This document shows, piece after piece, positions 18,361 through 25,828 of a stretch of DNA of 64,000 bases. A program made the translations under genes and the position numbers. This DNA comes from Salsipaludibacter sp963735045 (GTDB lineage Bacteria > Actinomycetota > Nitriliruptoria > Nitriliruptorales > Nitriliruptoraceae). Below the pieces are notes generated by a model that had not been told where the DNA came from, did no database searches, and was given only the letters and a program-made list of their open reading frames with translations. Every line of letters starts with the position of its first letter. The first letter of the stretch is position 1. Location: contig CAVTIZ010000001.1 of assembly GCA_963735045.1 (NCBI GenBank), positions 186,001-250,000 of the forward strand, in the 5' to 3' direction.

Positions 18361-20034
18361 TCAGGCCTCGGGACGAAGGGTGGGGAACAGGATGACGTCA
18401 CGGATGGAGGTGGCCCCCGTGAGCAGCATGACGAGGCGGTCCACGCCGACGCCGAGGCCGACCGTCGGGGGCATGCCATGCTCCATGGCGCGCAGGTAGG
18501 GCTCGTCGACGTGCATGGCCTCGTCGTCGCCGGCCTCGCGAGCCGCCGCCTGGGCCTCGAATCGAGCGCGCTGGTCGTCCGGGTCGGTCAACTCGGAGAA
18601 GCCGTTGGCCAACTCGCGACCGGTCATGAACAGCTCGAAGCGCTCGGTCACGTGCGGCTTGGCCGGGTCGCGGTGGCGCCGGGCCAGCGGGGAGACCTCC
18701 ACCGGGTACTCGGTCACGAAGATGGGGTCCCACAGCTCGTGCTCGACGAGCTCCTCGAACAGCTCGTTGACCAGCCGGCCGGGGCCCCAGTCCTCCTCCC
18801 AGTGCACCTCGTTGAGGTTGCAGACGCCCCGGAGCTCGTCGAGCTCGTCGTAGGACACGTCCAGGCCCGTTGCCGCGCGCACGAGGTAGAGCATCGGCAC
18901 GCGCGCGAACGGTTCCGCGAAGTCGACCGGGCGCCCCGACTCCGCCCGTCCGCCATCGTTCCCCCCATCGTTCCCCCCGTCGTTCCCGTGCTCGTTCCCG
19001 TCCTCCGGCGGAGTCGGCTCGTGGTCCTCGTCGTCGTGGGGCGCGGGGTACGACGGCGACCCGATCCCGACCGCGGCCGCTGCCCGGCGCACCAGCGCCT
19101 CGGCAAGCTCCATCCCGTCGGTGAAGTCGCCGTAGGCCTGGTAGGACTCCAGCATCGTGAACTCGGGGTTGTGGCGGGTGTCCATGCCCTCGTTGCGGAA
19201 GCTGCGGTTGACCTCGAACACCCGCGGCATGCCTCCCACGACCAGGCGCTTGAGGTACAGCTCCGGCGCGATCCGCAGGTACAGGTCCACGTCCAGCGTG
19301 TTGTGGTGGGTGACGAACGGCCGTGCTGACGCGCCGCCGGGGATCGGGTGGAGCATGGGCGTCTCGACCTCGACGAAGTCGCGATCGGCCATCTCGTCCC
19401 GGAGTGCACGCAGGATCGCCGACCGCGCCCGGAAGATCCGGCGGGTGTCCTCGTTGACGACCAGGTCGAGCTCGCGTTGGCGGGACCGGGTCTCGACGTC
19501 GGTCAGGCCGTGCCACTTGTCGGGCAGGGGGCGGAGGGCCTTGCCCAGCACCACCAGCTCGGACGGGCGGATCGACAACTCGCCACGGCGCGTGACCATG
19601 ACCTCGCCGACGACGCCCAGCCAGTCCCCGACGTCGACGATGCCGGTGAAGTCGTCCATGCCGTCGGCCCCGAGCGCGTCGACCTGGACGAACAGCTGGA
19701 CCTCGACGCCGTCCTCGCGCAGCACCCCGAAGGCCAGCTTCCCCTGGCCCCGACGGCCGACCAGTCGCCCGGCGACCGTCACCCCTTCGCCGGTCTCGTC
19801 GCCGGCCGCGAGCTCGCCCCACCGATCGCGCACGGCGGCCAGCGTGTGCGTCACCGGCCAGGACGGCGGGTGGGGGTCGATGCCCCGGTCACGCAGGGTG
19901 GCGACCTTCGCACGCCGGGTGGCCACGAGGTCGTCCAGCCCCGAAGCGGAGCCGGAAGGGTCGTGGCCGTCGTCGGGCGCATCGGTCGGGGTGTCGAGGT
20001 GGGACATGGGGCAGCCATCGGAACCGGCGGACAT
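18361..20034 (-). CDS. lysS: Lysyl-tRNA synthetase, class II
   Basis: The 557-residue enzyme has an N-terminal OB anticodon-binding domain and a class II catalytic core. Motif 2 is seen as FEVNRSFRNEGMDTRHNPEF and motif 3 as the C-terminal GLGVGVDRLVMLLT. It charges tRNA-Lys. About 40 residues of low complexity (roughly 325-365, with GNDGGNDGGNDGG) are inserted between conserved core segments and are encoded by a 12-bp tandem repeat. The start at 20034 is chosen because TACCGT lies 9 bases upstream (leaderless pattern); ATG at 20007 is the alternative, and neither has a ribosome site. Confidence 0.95.
   Translation of the reverse strand: MSAGSDGCPMSHLDTPTDAPDDGHDPSGSASGLDDLVATRRAKVATLRDRGIDPHPPSWPVTHTLAAVRDRWGELAAGDETGEGVTVAGRLVGRRGQGKLAFGVLREDGVEVQLFVQVDALGADGMDDFTGIVDVGDWLGVVGEVMVTRRGELSIRPSELVVLGKALRPLPDKWHGLTDVETRSRQRELDLVVNEDTRRIFRARSAILRALRDEMADRDFVEVETPMLHPIPGGASARPFVTHHNTLDVDLYLRIAPELYLKRLVVGGMPRVFEVNRSFRNEGMDTRHNPEFTMLESYQAYGDFTDGMELAEALVRRAAAAVGIGSPSYPAPHDDEDHEPTPPEDGNEHGNDGGNDGGNDGGRAESGRPVDFAEPFARVPMLYLVRAATGLDVSYDELDELRGVCNLNEVHWEEDWGPGRLVNELFEELVEHELWDPIFVTEYPVEVSPLARRHRDPAKPHVTERFELFMTGRELANGFSELTDPDDQRARFEAQAAAREAGDDEAMHVDEPYLRAMEHGMPPTVGLGVGVDRLVMLLTGATSIRDVILFPTLRPEA
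18953..19000. repeat. 12-bp in-frame tandem repeat inside lysS
   Basis: Four units of about CCATCGTTCCCC, the first two identical and the rest diverged. On the minus strand they encode GND/GG-type residues of the inserted loop. Confidence 0.85.
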
Positions 20035-20043
20035 CGGTGGGCG

Positions 20044-20049
20044 ACGGTA
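20044..20049 (-). promoter_or_regulatory. -10 box for lysS (leaderless candidate)
   Basis: Minus-strand TACCGT ends 9 bases before the ATG at 20034, and no ribosome site precedes either possible start. Confidence 0.35.
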
Positions 20050-20151
20050 CTGCCGGTGGCGGCCGCGCATGGTGGCTGCGGCCGGGTCCACTAGCCTCAC
20101 CGGGCCCGATCGCCGTCGACGGGGGTCGCCGGCCGCCGAGGACGAGGGGAC

Positions 20152-20706
20152 ATGGAGGCACTGCTGACCGCACTCGGGCTGGTGTTCCTGGCCGAGCTCG
20201 GCGACAAGACCCAGCTGGTCGTGCTGACCATGGGGGCGGGGCGACGCCTGGTACCGACCCTGGCCGGCCTGCTGGCCACGATCGCGGTCCTGCAGGCACT
20301 CGCCGTGGGGGTCGGACGACTGCTGGCCGCGACCGTCCCCGACACCGCCCTGGGGATCGGGTCGGGGCTGGTGTTCCTGGGCTTCGGTGCGTGGACCTGG
20401 CTGGCCAGCGACGACGACGGCGACGACTCGGGACCGCCCGGGAGCCTGCCCGCGTTCCTGGTCGCCTTCTTCGTCGCCGAGCTCGGGGACAAGTCCTCGC
20501 TGGCGACCGCGCTGCTGGCCAGCACCAACGACCTCGTCCTGACCTGGGTCGGGGCGACGCTCGGCTTCTTCGCGGCGACCGTGGTCAGCCTCGCGGCGGG
20601 GAACCTGCTGCGCAGCCGGGTCCGTCCACGGACGCTGCGGCTGGCCGGGGCCATCGCCTTCGGCGTCGTGGGGGTCGTGACGCTGGCGACGACGCTGCTG
20701 GGCTGA
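20152..20706 (+). CDS. GDT1/TMEM165 (UPF0016) family cation transporter
   Basis: The 184-residue membrane protein has two homologous halves. Each carries the family signature: AELGDKT near residue 14 and AELGDKS near residue 109. It has about six membrane segments with a short acidic DDDGDD loop between the halves. GDT1-family proteins move Mn2+ or Ca2+ across membranes, and bacterial members act in Mn homeostasis or export. A GAGGGGAC ribosome site precedes the ATG. It is convergent with the hydrolase downstream and divergent from lysS. Confidence 0.88.
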   Translation: MEALLTALGLVFLAELGDKTQLVVLTMGAGRRLVPTLAGLLATIAVLQALAVGVGRLLAATVPDTALGIGSGLVFLGFGAWTWLASDDDGDDSGPPGSLPAFLVAFFVAELGDKSSLATALLASTNDLVLTWVGATLGFFAATVVSLAAGNLLRSRVRPRTLRLAGAIAFGVVGVVTLATTLLG

Positions 20707-20728
20707 GGCGGCCCCCCCGGCGGGTGCG

Positions 20729-22087
20729 TCAGCCGGTGGCCGAGGCCGCGCCCGCCACCAGGTCCTCCAACCCCCAGTCGATGCCACCGAAGTCCGACGT
20801 GAAGCCCAACCGCACGACGACCAGGTCCTGTGACGGCACCACCACCACCTGCTGGCCTTCGTTGCCGGAGGCCCAGTAGGCGTCGGCCGCCACCCGCGGC
20901 ATGCGCAGGTCGCCGTCCGCACCCTCGTTGAGCCACCACTGCGACCCGTAGGGCTCCTCGGTGTCGAGTCGGACCGGGGCGGTGGAGTCCTCCACCCAGC
21001 CCGGGGGCAGCAGCGACTGGCCGTCCCACTCCCCGTCCTGGAGGAACCACTGGCCGAACCGGGCCCAGTCCCGTGCGGTCATCCACGGGAACGACGAACA
21101 CACCAGGCCACCGCCGACGTCGGCCTCCATCACGGCCGAGTCCATCCCGACGGGGTCGAACACCAGCGACCGGGCCAGGTCCAGCCCGAGCCCGGACGCC
21201 TCCTGGGCCTCGTCGCACAGGATGTTGGTCGTTCCCGAGGAGTAGGACCACACCGTCCCCGGATCCGCGACCAGTGGCTTGGCGGCCGCGAAGTCGCCCG
21301 TGTCGACCGGTCGGAACAGCATGTTGGTCGCATCGGTGTCGGGGTCGTAGACCTCGTCGAAGGCCAGTCCCGACGTCATGTGCAGCAGGTCGTCCAGCGT
21401 GATGTCGGCCCGCCCGTCACCGGCCCAGTTCGGGCGCAGGTCGGCGTCGTCGAGGGCCAGGTCGCCCTCGGCGACCAGCCGGCCGACGATCGCGTTGGCG
21501 ATCGACTTGCCCATCGACCATCCCAGCAGCGGCGTGTCGGCGTCGAAGCCGTCGGCGTATCGTTCGGCCACCAACCGGCCGTCGTGCACCACCACGACCG
21601 CACGGGTGTTCTTGCGACCGGCCGGATCGTCCTCGGCGAAGGCCCCGGCCACGGCCTGGTCGAGGGCCGGGCCGTCGACGTCGCCCAGGGTCCGGGCGGC
21701 CTCGACGTCGACCTCTGCACCCGACGGCCACGGCTGGTCGCGCGGCCGCCGGGCGGCCGGGTCCAGTGGGGCGAAGTCGGGGTCGCGCTCGGCCAGCGTG
21801 CAGCCGACGCCGCGGTGGTGCCACGCGGTCGACGGCCACAGCCCCAGCAGCGTCGCCCGGACGGACGCCGCGTCCTCGTCGACGTCCGTTCGCAGCAGGG
21901 GGACCAACGGGTTGGGTGGCAGGTCACCGGCGGCATCCTCCACGGACCGACCCGCGACGAAGTGGCCCGAGCACGTCACCTTCGCGGCGTAACCCGTCGC
22001 CACCGGCGCGATCGGACGCAGGTACAGGGCCAGGCCGGCCAGCGCCACGACCAGCACGGCCACGACCACCAGCAGGACTCGTCGCAT
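20729..22087 (-). CDS. Membrane-anchored serine hydrolase, beta-lactamase/class C fold
   Basis: The 452-residue protein has one N-terminal membrane segment (about residues 4-24) and a class C beta-lactamase-like domain. Its SxxK motif is SMGK in GWSMGKS, followed by YSSGTTN in the YxN position. The family covers esterases, D-aminopeptidases and penicillin-binding-like enzymes, so no resistance role is implied. ATG at 22087 has a GAGGTGGGG site; an upstream ATG at 22117 in the same frame lacks one but follows a TATCGT box at 22138-22133. Confidence 0.8.
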   Translation of the reverse strand: MRRVLLVVVAVLVVALAGLALYLRPIAPVATGYAAKVTCSGHFVAGRSVEDAAGDLPPNPLVPLLRTDVDEDAASVRATLLGLWPSTAWHHRGVGCTLAERDPDFAPLDPAARRPRDQPWPSGAEVDVEAARTLGDVDGPALDQAVAGAFAEDDPAGRKNTRAVVVVHDGRLVAERYADGFDADTPLLGWSMGKSIANAIVGRLVAEGDLALDDADLRPNWAGDGRADITLDDLLHMTSGLAFDEVYDPDTDATNMLFRPVDTGDFAAAKPLVADPGTVWSYSSGTTNILCDEAQEASGLGLDLARSLVFDPVGMDSAVMEADVGGGLVCSSFPWMTARDWARFGQWFLQDGEWDGQSLLPPGWVEDSTAPVRLDTEEPYGSQWWLNEGADGDLRMPRVAADAYWASGNEGQQVVVVPSQDLVVVRLGFTSDFGGIDWGLEDLVAGAASATG

Positions 22088-22205
22088 CCCCACCTCGTCC
22101 TCGGCGTGCTGATCCATCGATCCGCGAGCGGCACGATAGCGGCCACCCCTCCGCACCGGACCGACTCGTGCGGCACCCTGACCCCACGCGGAAACCGGGA
22201 GTCCC

Positions 22206-23249
22206 ATGGACGTCTTCGATCGCCTGGACGGCCACGAACTGGTCATGGTCGCCAACGACCCGCCCAGTGGCCTGCGAGCCATCATCGCCGTGCACTCGAC
22301 GGTGCTCGGCCCGGCCCTGGGCGGCACTCGCATGCGGCCCTACGCCGACGAGGACGCCGCGCTGGACGACGTGCTCCGGTTGTCGTCGGCGATGACGCGG
22401 AAGAACGCCGTCGCCGGCCTGGACCACGGTGGCGGGAAGGCGGTCCTCATCGGTGATCCCGCCGTCGACCGGACCCCGGCGCTGCTGGCCGCCTACGGCC
22501 GGGCCGTGGAGGCCCTCGGTGGTCGCTACGTCACGGCCTGCGACGTCGGGACCACCCCCGCCGACATGGAGGCCGTCCACCGCGAGACCCGGTGGGCGAC
22601 CGGTCGCCCACGCTCGGTCGGCGGCGCCGGCGACTCCGGGATCCTGACCGCGCGTGGCGTGGAGGTCGCGATGCGCGCCGCGGCGGCCCACCGCTGGGGC
22701 GACCCCGACCTGGCGAACCGCCACGTCGTCGTCCAGGGCCTGGGCAAGGTCGGGCGTCGGCTGGCCACCAGCCTGCTCGACCAGGGAGCGAGGGTGACCG
22801 TCGCCGACGTCGACGCCGACGCGGTCGACGCCGCCGTGGCCCGAGGTGCGGTCGCGGTGGACCCGTCCGAGGTGCTGGCGGTGGACGCCGACGTGTTGTC
22901 GCCAAACGCCCTCGGTGGCCTCCTGCGGGCCGACCTCGTCCCGAACCTGCGCGTCGAGGTCGTGTGCGGGGGGGCCAACAACCAACTCGTGGACCCGGAA
23001 CCCGACGCCGCCGCCCTGCGCGATGCCGGGATCCTGTGGGCGCCCGACCACGTCGTCAACGCCGGCGGGGTCATCGCCGTGTCCGCCGAGTTGCACCCCG
23101 ACGGCTACGACCACGACCGGGCCGCGGCCGCGACCGACCGGATCGGCGCCACCCTCACCAGGATCCTCGACGTCGCGGACCGTGAGGCGACGACCACCGA
23201 GGAGGCTGCCCGGGCCCTGGCCGATGCCCGCATCGCGGCGGCCCGATGA
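22206..23249 (+). CDS. Glu/Leu/Phe/Val dehydrogenase family (leucine/valine dehydrogenase type)
   Basis: This 347-residue NAD-dependent amino acid dehydrogenase has the N-terminal Gly-rich catalytic region GGGKAVL (catalytic Lys near residue 78), an Asp in CDVGTTPADM, and a C-terminal Rossmann domain with VVQGLGKVG near 178. The length and GGTRMRPYADE region match leucine, valine and phenylalanine dehydrogenases (about 350) rather than glutamate dehydrogenase (about 430). It catalyses reversible oxidative deamination of a branched-chain or aromatic amino acid. A GGGAG site lies before the ATG. It is convergent with purM, 22 bases apart. Confidence 0.9.
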   Translation: MDVFDRLDGHELVMVANDPPSGLRAIIAVHSTVLGPALGGTRMRPYADEDAALDDVLRLSSAMTRKNAVAGLDHGGGKAVLIGDPAVDRTPALLAAYGRAVEALGGRYVTACDVGTTPADMEAVHRETRWATGRPRSVGGAGDSGILTARGVEVAMRAAAAHRWGDPDLANRHVVVQGLGKVGRRLATSLLDQGARVTVADVDADAVDAAVARGAVAVDPSEVLAVDADVLSPNALGGLLRADLVPNLRVEVVCGGANNQLVDPEPDAAALRDAGILWAPDHVVNAGGVIAVSAELHPDGYDHDRAAAATDRIGATLTRILDVADREATTTEEAARALADARIAAAR

Positions 23250-23271
23250 GGCGCCGCGGTGCCGGGTGGGT

Positions 23272-24360
23272 TCACGCCGAGCCGATGATCCGCACGGGCG
23301 GTTGGTCGGGCGATCGGTCGTGGACCGCGCCCGCGACCCATGCGTCGACGTCGTGGTCGCCCAGCGCCGCCACGGTGGCCGCCGCGGCGTCGGCCGGGAC
23401 CAGCGCGATCATGCCCACGCCGCAGTTGAACGCGTCCCACAGGTCGGCGTCGGCGATCGGTCCTCGCCGCGCCAGCCACGTGACGATCGCCGGCCGCTCC
23501 CAGGTGCCGGCGTCGACCGTGGCGGCGAGTCCGGGTGGCAGGACTCGAGGGAGGTTGCCCGGGATGCCCCCGCCGGTGACGTGGCACAACGCATGCACCT
23601 CCACCCGGTCGACCAGGTCGAGCACGGGCCGGGTGTAGATCCTCGTCGGCTCCAGCAGCACCTCGCCCAGCGGGGCCCCCAGCCCGTGGTCGTCGGCGAG
23701 GTCCAGGGCATCCACGATCCGGCGGACCAACGAGAAGCCGTTGCTGTGCAGCCCCGACGACGCCATCGCGACCACCGCGTCCCCGGCCCGCACGCGCTCG
23801 GGCCCCAGCACGTCGTCACGCTCGACCACGCCGACCCCGAAGCCCGCGAGGTCGAACTCGTCGGGTCCGAGCAGGCCCGGGTGCTCGGCGGTCTCGCCAC
23901 CGACCAGCGCGCAGCCGGCCTGCACGCAGCCCTCGGCGATGCCGGCGACGAGTCGTTGGACCCGGTCGGGGTCGAGGCGACCAACGCTGATGTAGTCGTT
24001 GAAGAACAACGGCTCGGCACCGGTGACCACCAGGTCGTCCACGACCATCGCCACCAGGTCGATGCCGACCGTGTCCAGCCGGCCGAGCCGCCGTGCGAGG
24101 TCGACCTTCGTGCCCACGCCGTCGGTGCCCGACACCAGCACCGGTTCCCGCCATCGGCCGGGGTCGAAGGCGAACAGGCCGCCGAAGCCGCCGATGCCAC
24201 CGAGCACCTCCGGCCGCGTCGTGCGGGCCACGTGGCGCGCGATCAGCGGCACCGAGGCATCGGCCGCGGCCAGGTCGACCCCGGCGTCGGCGTAGCGCAG
24301 CCCACGGGTGGTCGACGACCCGGGTGCACCAGGGTCGGGCGTGGCGGCATCGCGGGGCAC
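23272..24360 (-). CDS. purM: Phosphoribosylformylglycinamidine cyclo-ligase
   Basis: This 362-residue AIR synthetase closes FGAM to AIR in purine synthesis using ATP. Seen are YADAGVD near residue 23, the ATP-binding GTDGVGTKV near 76, LVGGETAEHPG, SSGLHSNGFSLVR and the C-terminal FNCGVGM. The length matches the family. It lies about 5 kb downstream of purF, separated by transport and redox genes, so it has its own promoter in the 194-base gap to the divergent MFS gene. Confidence 0.96.
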   Translation of the reverse strand: MPRDAATPDPGAPGSSTTRGLRYADAGVDLAAADASVPLIARHVARTTRPEVLGGIGGFGGLFAFDPGRWREPVLVSGTDGVGTKVDLARRLGRLDTVGIDLVAMVVDDLVVTGAEPLFFNDYISVGRLDPDRVQRLVAGIAEGCVQAGCALVGGETAEHPGLLGPDEFDLAGFGVGVVERDDVLGPERVRAGDAVVAMASSGLHSNGFSLVRRIVDALDLADDHGLGAPLGEVLLEPTRIYTRPVLDLVDRVEVHALCHVTGGGIPGNLPRVLPPGLAATVDAGTWERPAIVTWLARRGPIADADLWDAFNCGVGMIALVPADAAAATVAALGDHDVDAWVAGAVHDRSPDQPPVRIIGSA

Positions 24361-24540
24361 GGCGGGTCCTGACGGGCTGGGGATCGCGGTCGTGCGAGCC
24401 TAGGTCGGTGGTGGCGGGTCATCCCCATGCGGCCGCGGGTGGCCCCACGACCACGGCAGGCGACCCCCGCCACGGCCCCGGCACCCGCGCCGGGCCCCCG
24501 TCCCGACCGGACGACGTCGCGAGCGCGGCCCGGGGGTGCA

Positions 24541-24546
24541 TAGCCT
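24541..24546 (+). promoter_or_regulatory. -10 box for a leaderless MFS transcript
   Basis: TAGCCT ends 8 bases before the ATG at 24555, and no Shine-Dalgarno sequence is present. Confidence 0.45.
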
Positions 24547-24554
24547 CGACCGCC

Positions 24555-25736
24555 ATGACTTCTCGCCGCGGCCTGGTCGCCTTCGTCTTCACGGTCACGC
24601 TCACCGGCATCCTCAACAACACCCTGGTCACCCCGGCGATCCCCGACATCCTCGCCGACTTCGACCAGCCGGACTCGCGTGCCGGCTGGCTGGTGGCCAC
24701 CGGCGCGATCGCCGGCATCGTGGTGGCACCCCTGGTGGGCGTGCTCGCCGACCGCTACGGCCGGCGGATCGTGCTCACCACCTGCCTGACGATCTTCGGG
24801 ACCTTCGGTGGCGTGGCCGCGCTGGCACCGACGTTCCCGGTCCTGCTCGGCGCTCGGCTGCTGCAGGGCTTCGGGTCCGCCGGCCTGGTCAACCTGGCCG
24901 TGGTGTTGCTCGGCGACACGTTCACCGGCAGCGAGCGCACCCACTGGGTCGGGCGCAACGGGGCGGTGCTGACCGTGGGCCTCGCCCTGCTCCCGTCGGT
25001 GTCGGGCCTGCTGACCCAGGCGACCTCGTGGCGGGTCACGTTCGGGCTCTACACCCTGTCGTTCGTCACCGCGGCGCTCGCGTGGCGACTCCTGGACGCC
25101 TCTCGCCCCCCGGACCCGCCCGCCATCACCGACCAGCTCGCCGACGTCGCCGCGGTCGTGCGTCGCCCCGAGGTGACCGTGATCCTGGTGATCGGGTTCA
25201 CCCTGTTCGTGGTGATCTTCGGGGCGTTCCTGACGGTCATGCCGATCCACCTCGCCAACGAGTTCGGGCTGCGGGCCGGCGCCCGCGGACTGGTCATCTC
25301 GACCCCGGCGATCACGTCGTCGCTGTCGGCGTTCAACCTCGGGCGGATCCGTCACCGCCTCTCCATGCGACGCCTGGTGATGATCGCGGGCGCGGTCTTC
25401 GCCGTCGGGTTCGTGGTGATGGGCACGGCTGGTGCGGTGTGGCTGCTGGTGCTGGGGACGCTGGGCTACGGCAGCAGCGAGGGCATGCTGGTGGGCAGCC
25501 TCCAGGACGAGAGCATGGCCCTGGCGCCGGACCGCAACCGGGGAGCGGTGGTGGCGGGATGGGTGGGTGCAGCCCGGCTGGGACAGACCGTCGGCCCCCT
25601 GCTGTTCTCGGCCATCCTGGCCATGTCGACCACCAACGTGGCCCTGTTGGTCGCGGCCGGGCTGGCCGCCGTGATCTTCCTGCTCGGCCTCCTCGGCCCG
25701 CTGCGACGCCAACCCCAGCCGGTCGACGACGCCTGA
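24555..25736 (+). CDS. Major facilitator superfamily transporter
   Basis: The 393-residue protein has about 12 hydrophobic segments and the loop 2-3 signature GVLADRYGRR near residue 66. A second basic loop (RIRHRLSMRR) lies at the start of the C-terminal half. The overall pattern (PAIPDILADFD in helix 1) is that of drug/metabolite:proton antiporters, but the substrate is not predictable. It diverges from purM and is followed by a bidirectional terminator shared with the dehydrogenase gene. Confidence 0.88.
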   Translation: MTSRRGLVAFVFTVTLTGILNNTLVTPAIPDILADFDQPDSRAGWLVATGAIAGIVVAPLVGVLADRYGRRIVLTTCLTIFGTFGGVAALAPTFPVLLGARLLQGFGSAGLVNLAVVLLGDTFTGSERTHWVGRNGAVLTVGLALLPSVSGLLTQATSWRVTFGLYTLSFVTAALAWRLLDASRPPDPPAITDQLADVAAVVRRPEVTVILVIGFTLFVVIFGAFLTVMPIHLANEFGLRAGARGLVISTPAITSSLSAFNLGRIRHRLSMRRLVMIAGAVFAVGFVVMGTAGAVWLLVLGTLGYGSSEGMLVGSLQDESMALAPDRNRGAVVAGWVGAARLGQTVGPLLFSAILAMSTTNVALLVAAGLAAVIFLLGLLGPLRRQPQPVDDA

Positions 25737-25766
25737 ACGGAGGCGAGCCAGGACGCCCACACGACA

Positions 25767-25811
25767 CCGGCCGGCGCGCCGCCATCGTGCAGGAGGCGGC
25801 GCGCCGGCCGG
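25767..25811. terminator. Bidirectional terminator between convergent genes
   Basis: Perfect 17-bp GC-rich stem (25767-25783 with 25795-25811) and an 11-base loop, lying between the MFS stop at 25736 and the dehydrogenase stop at 25829. Confidence 0.85.
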
Positions 25812-25828
25812 CGATGGTCCGGTTGGGG

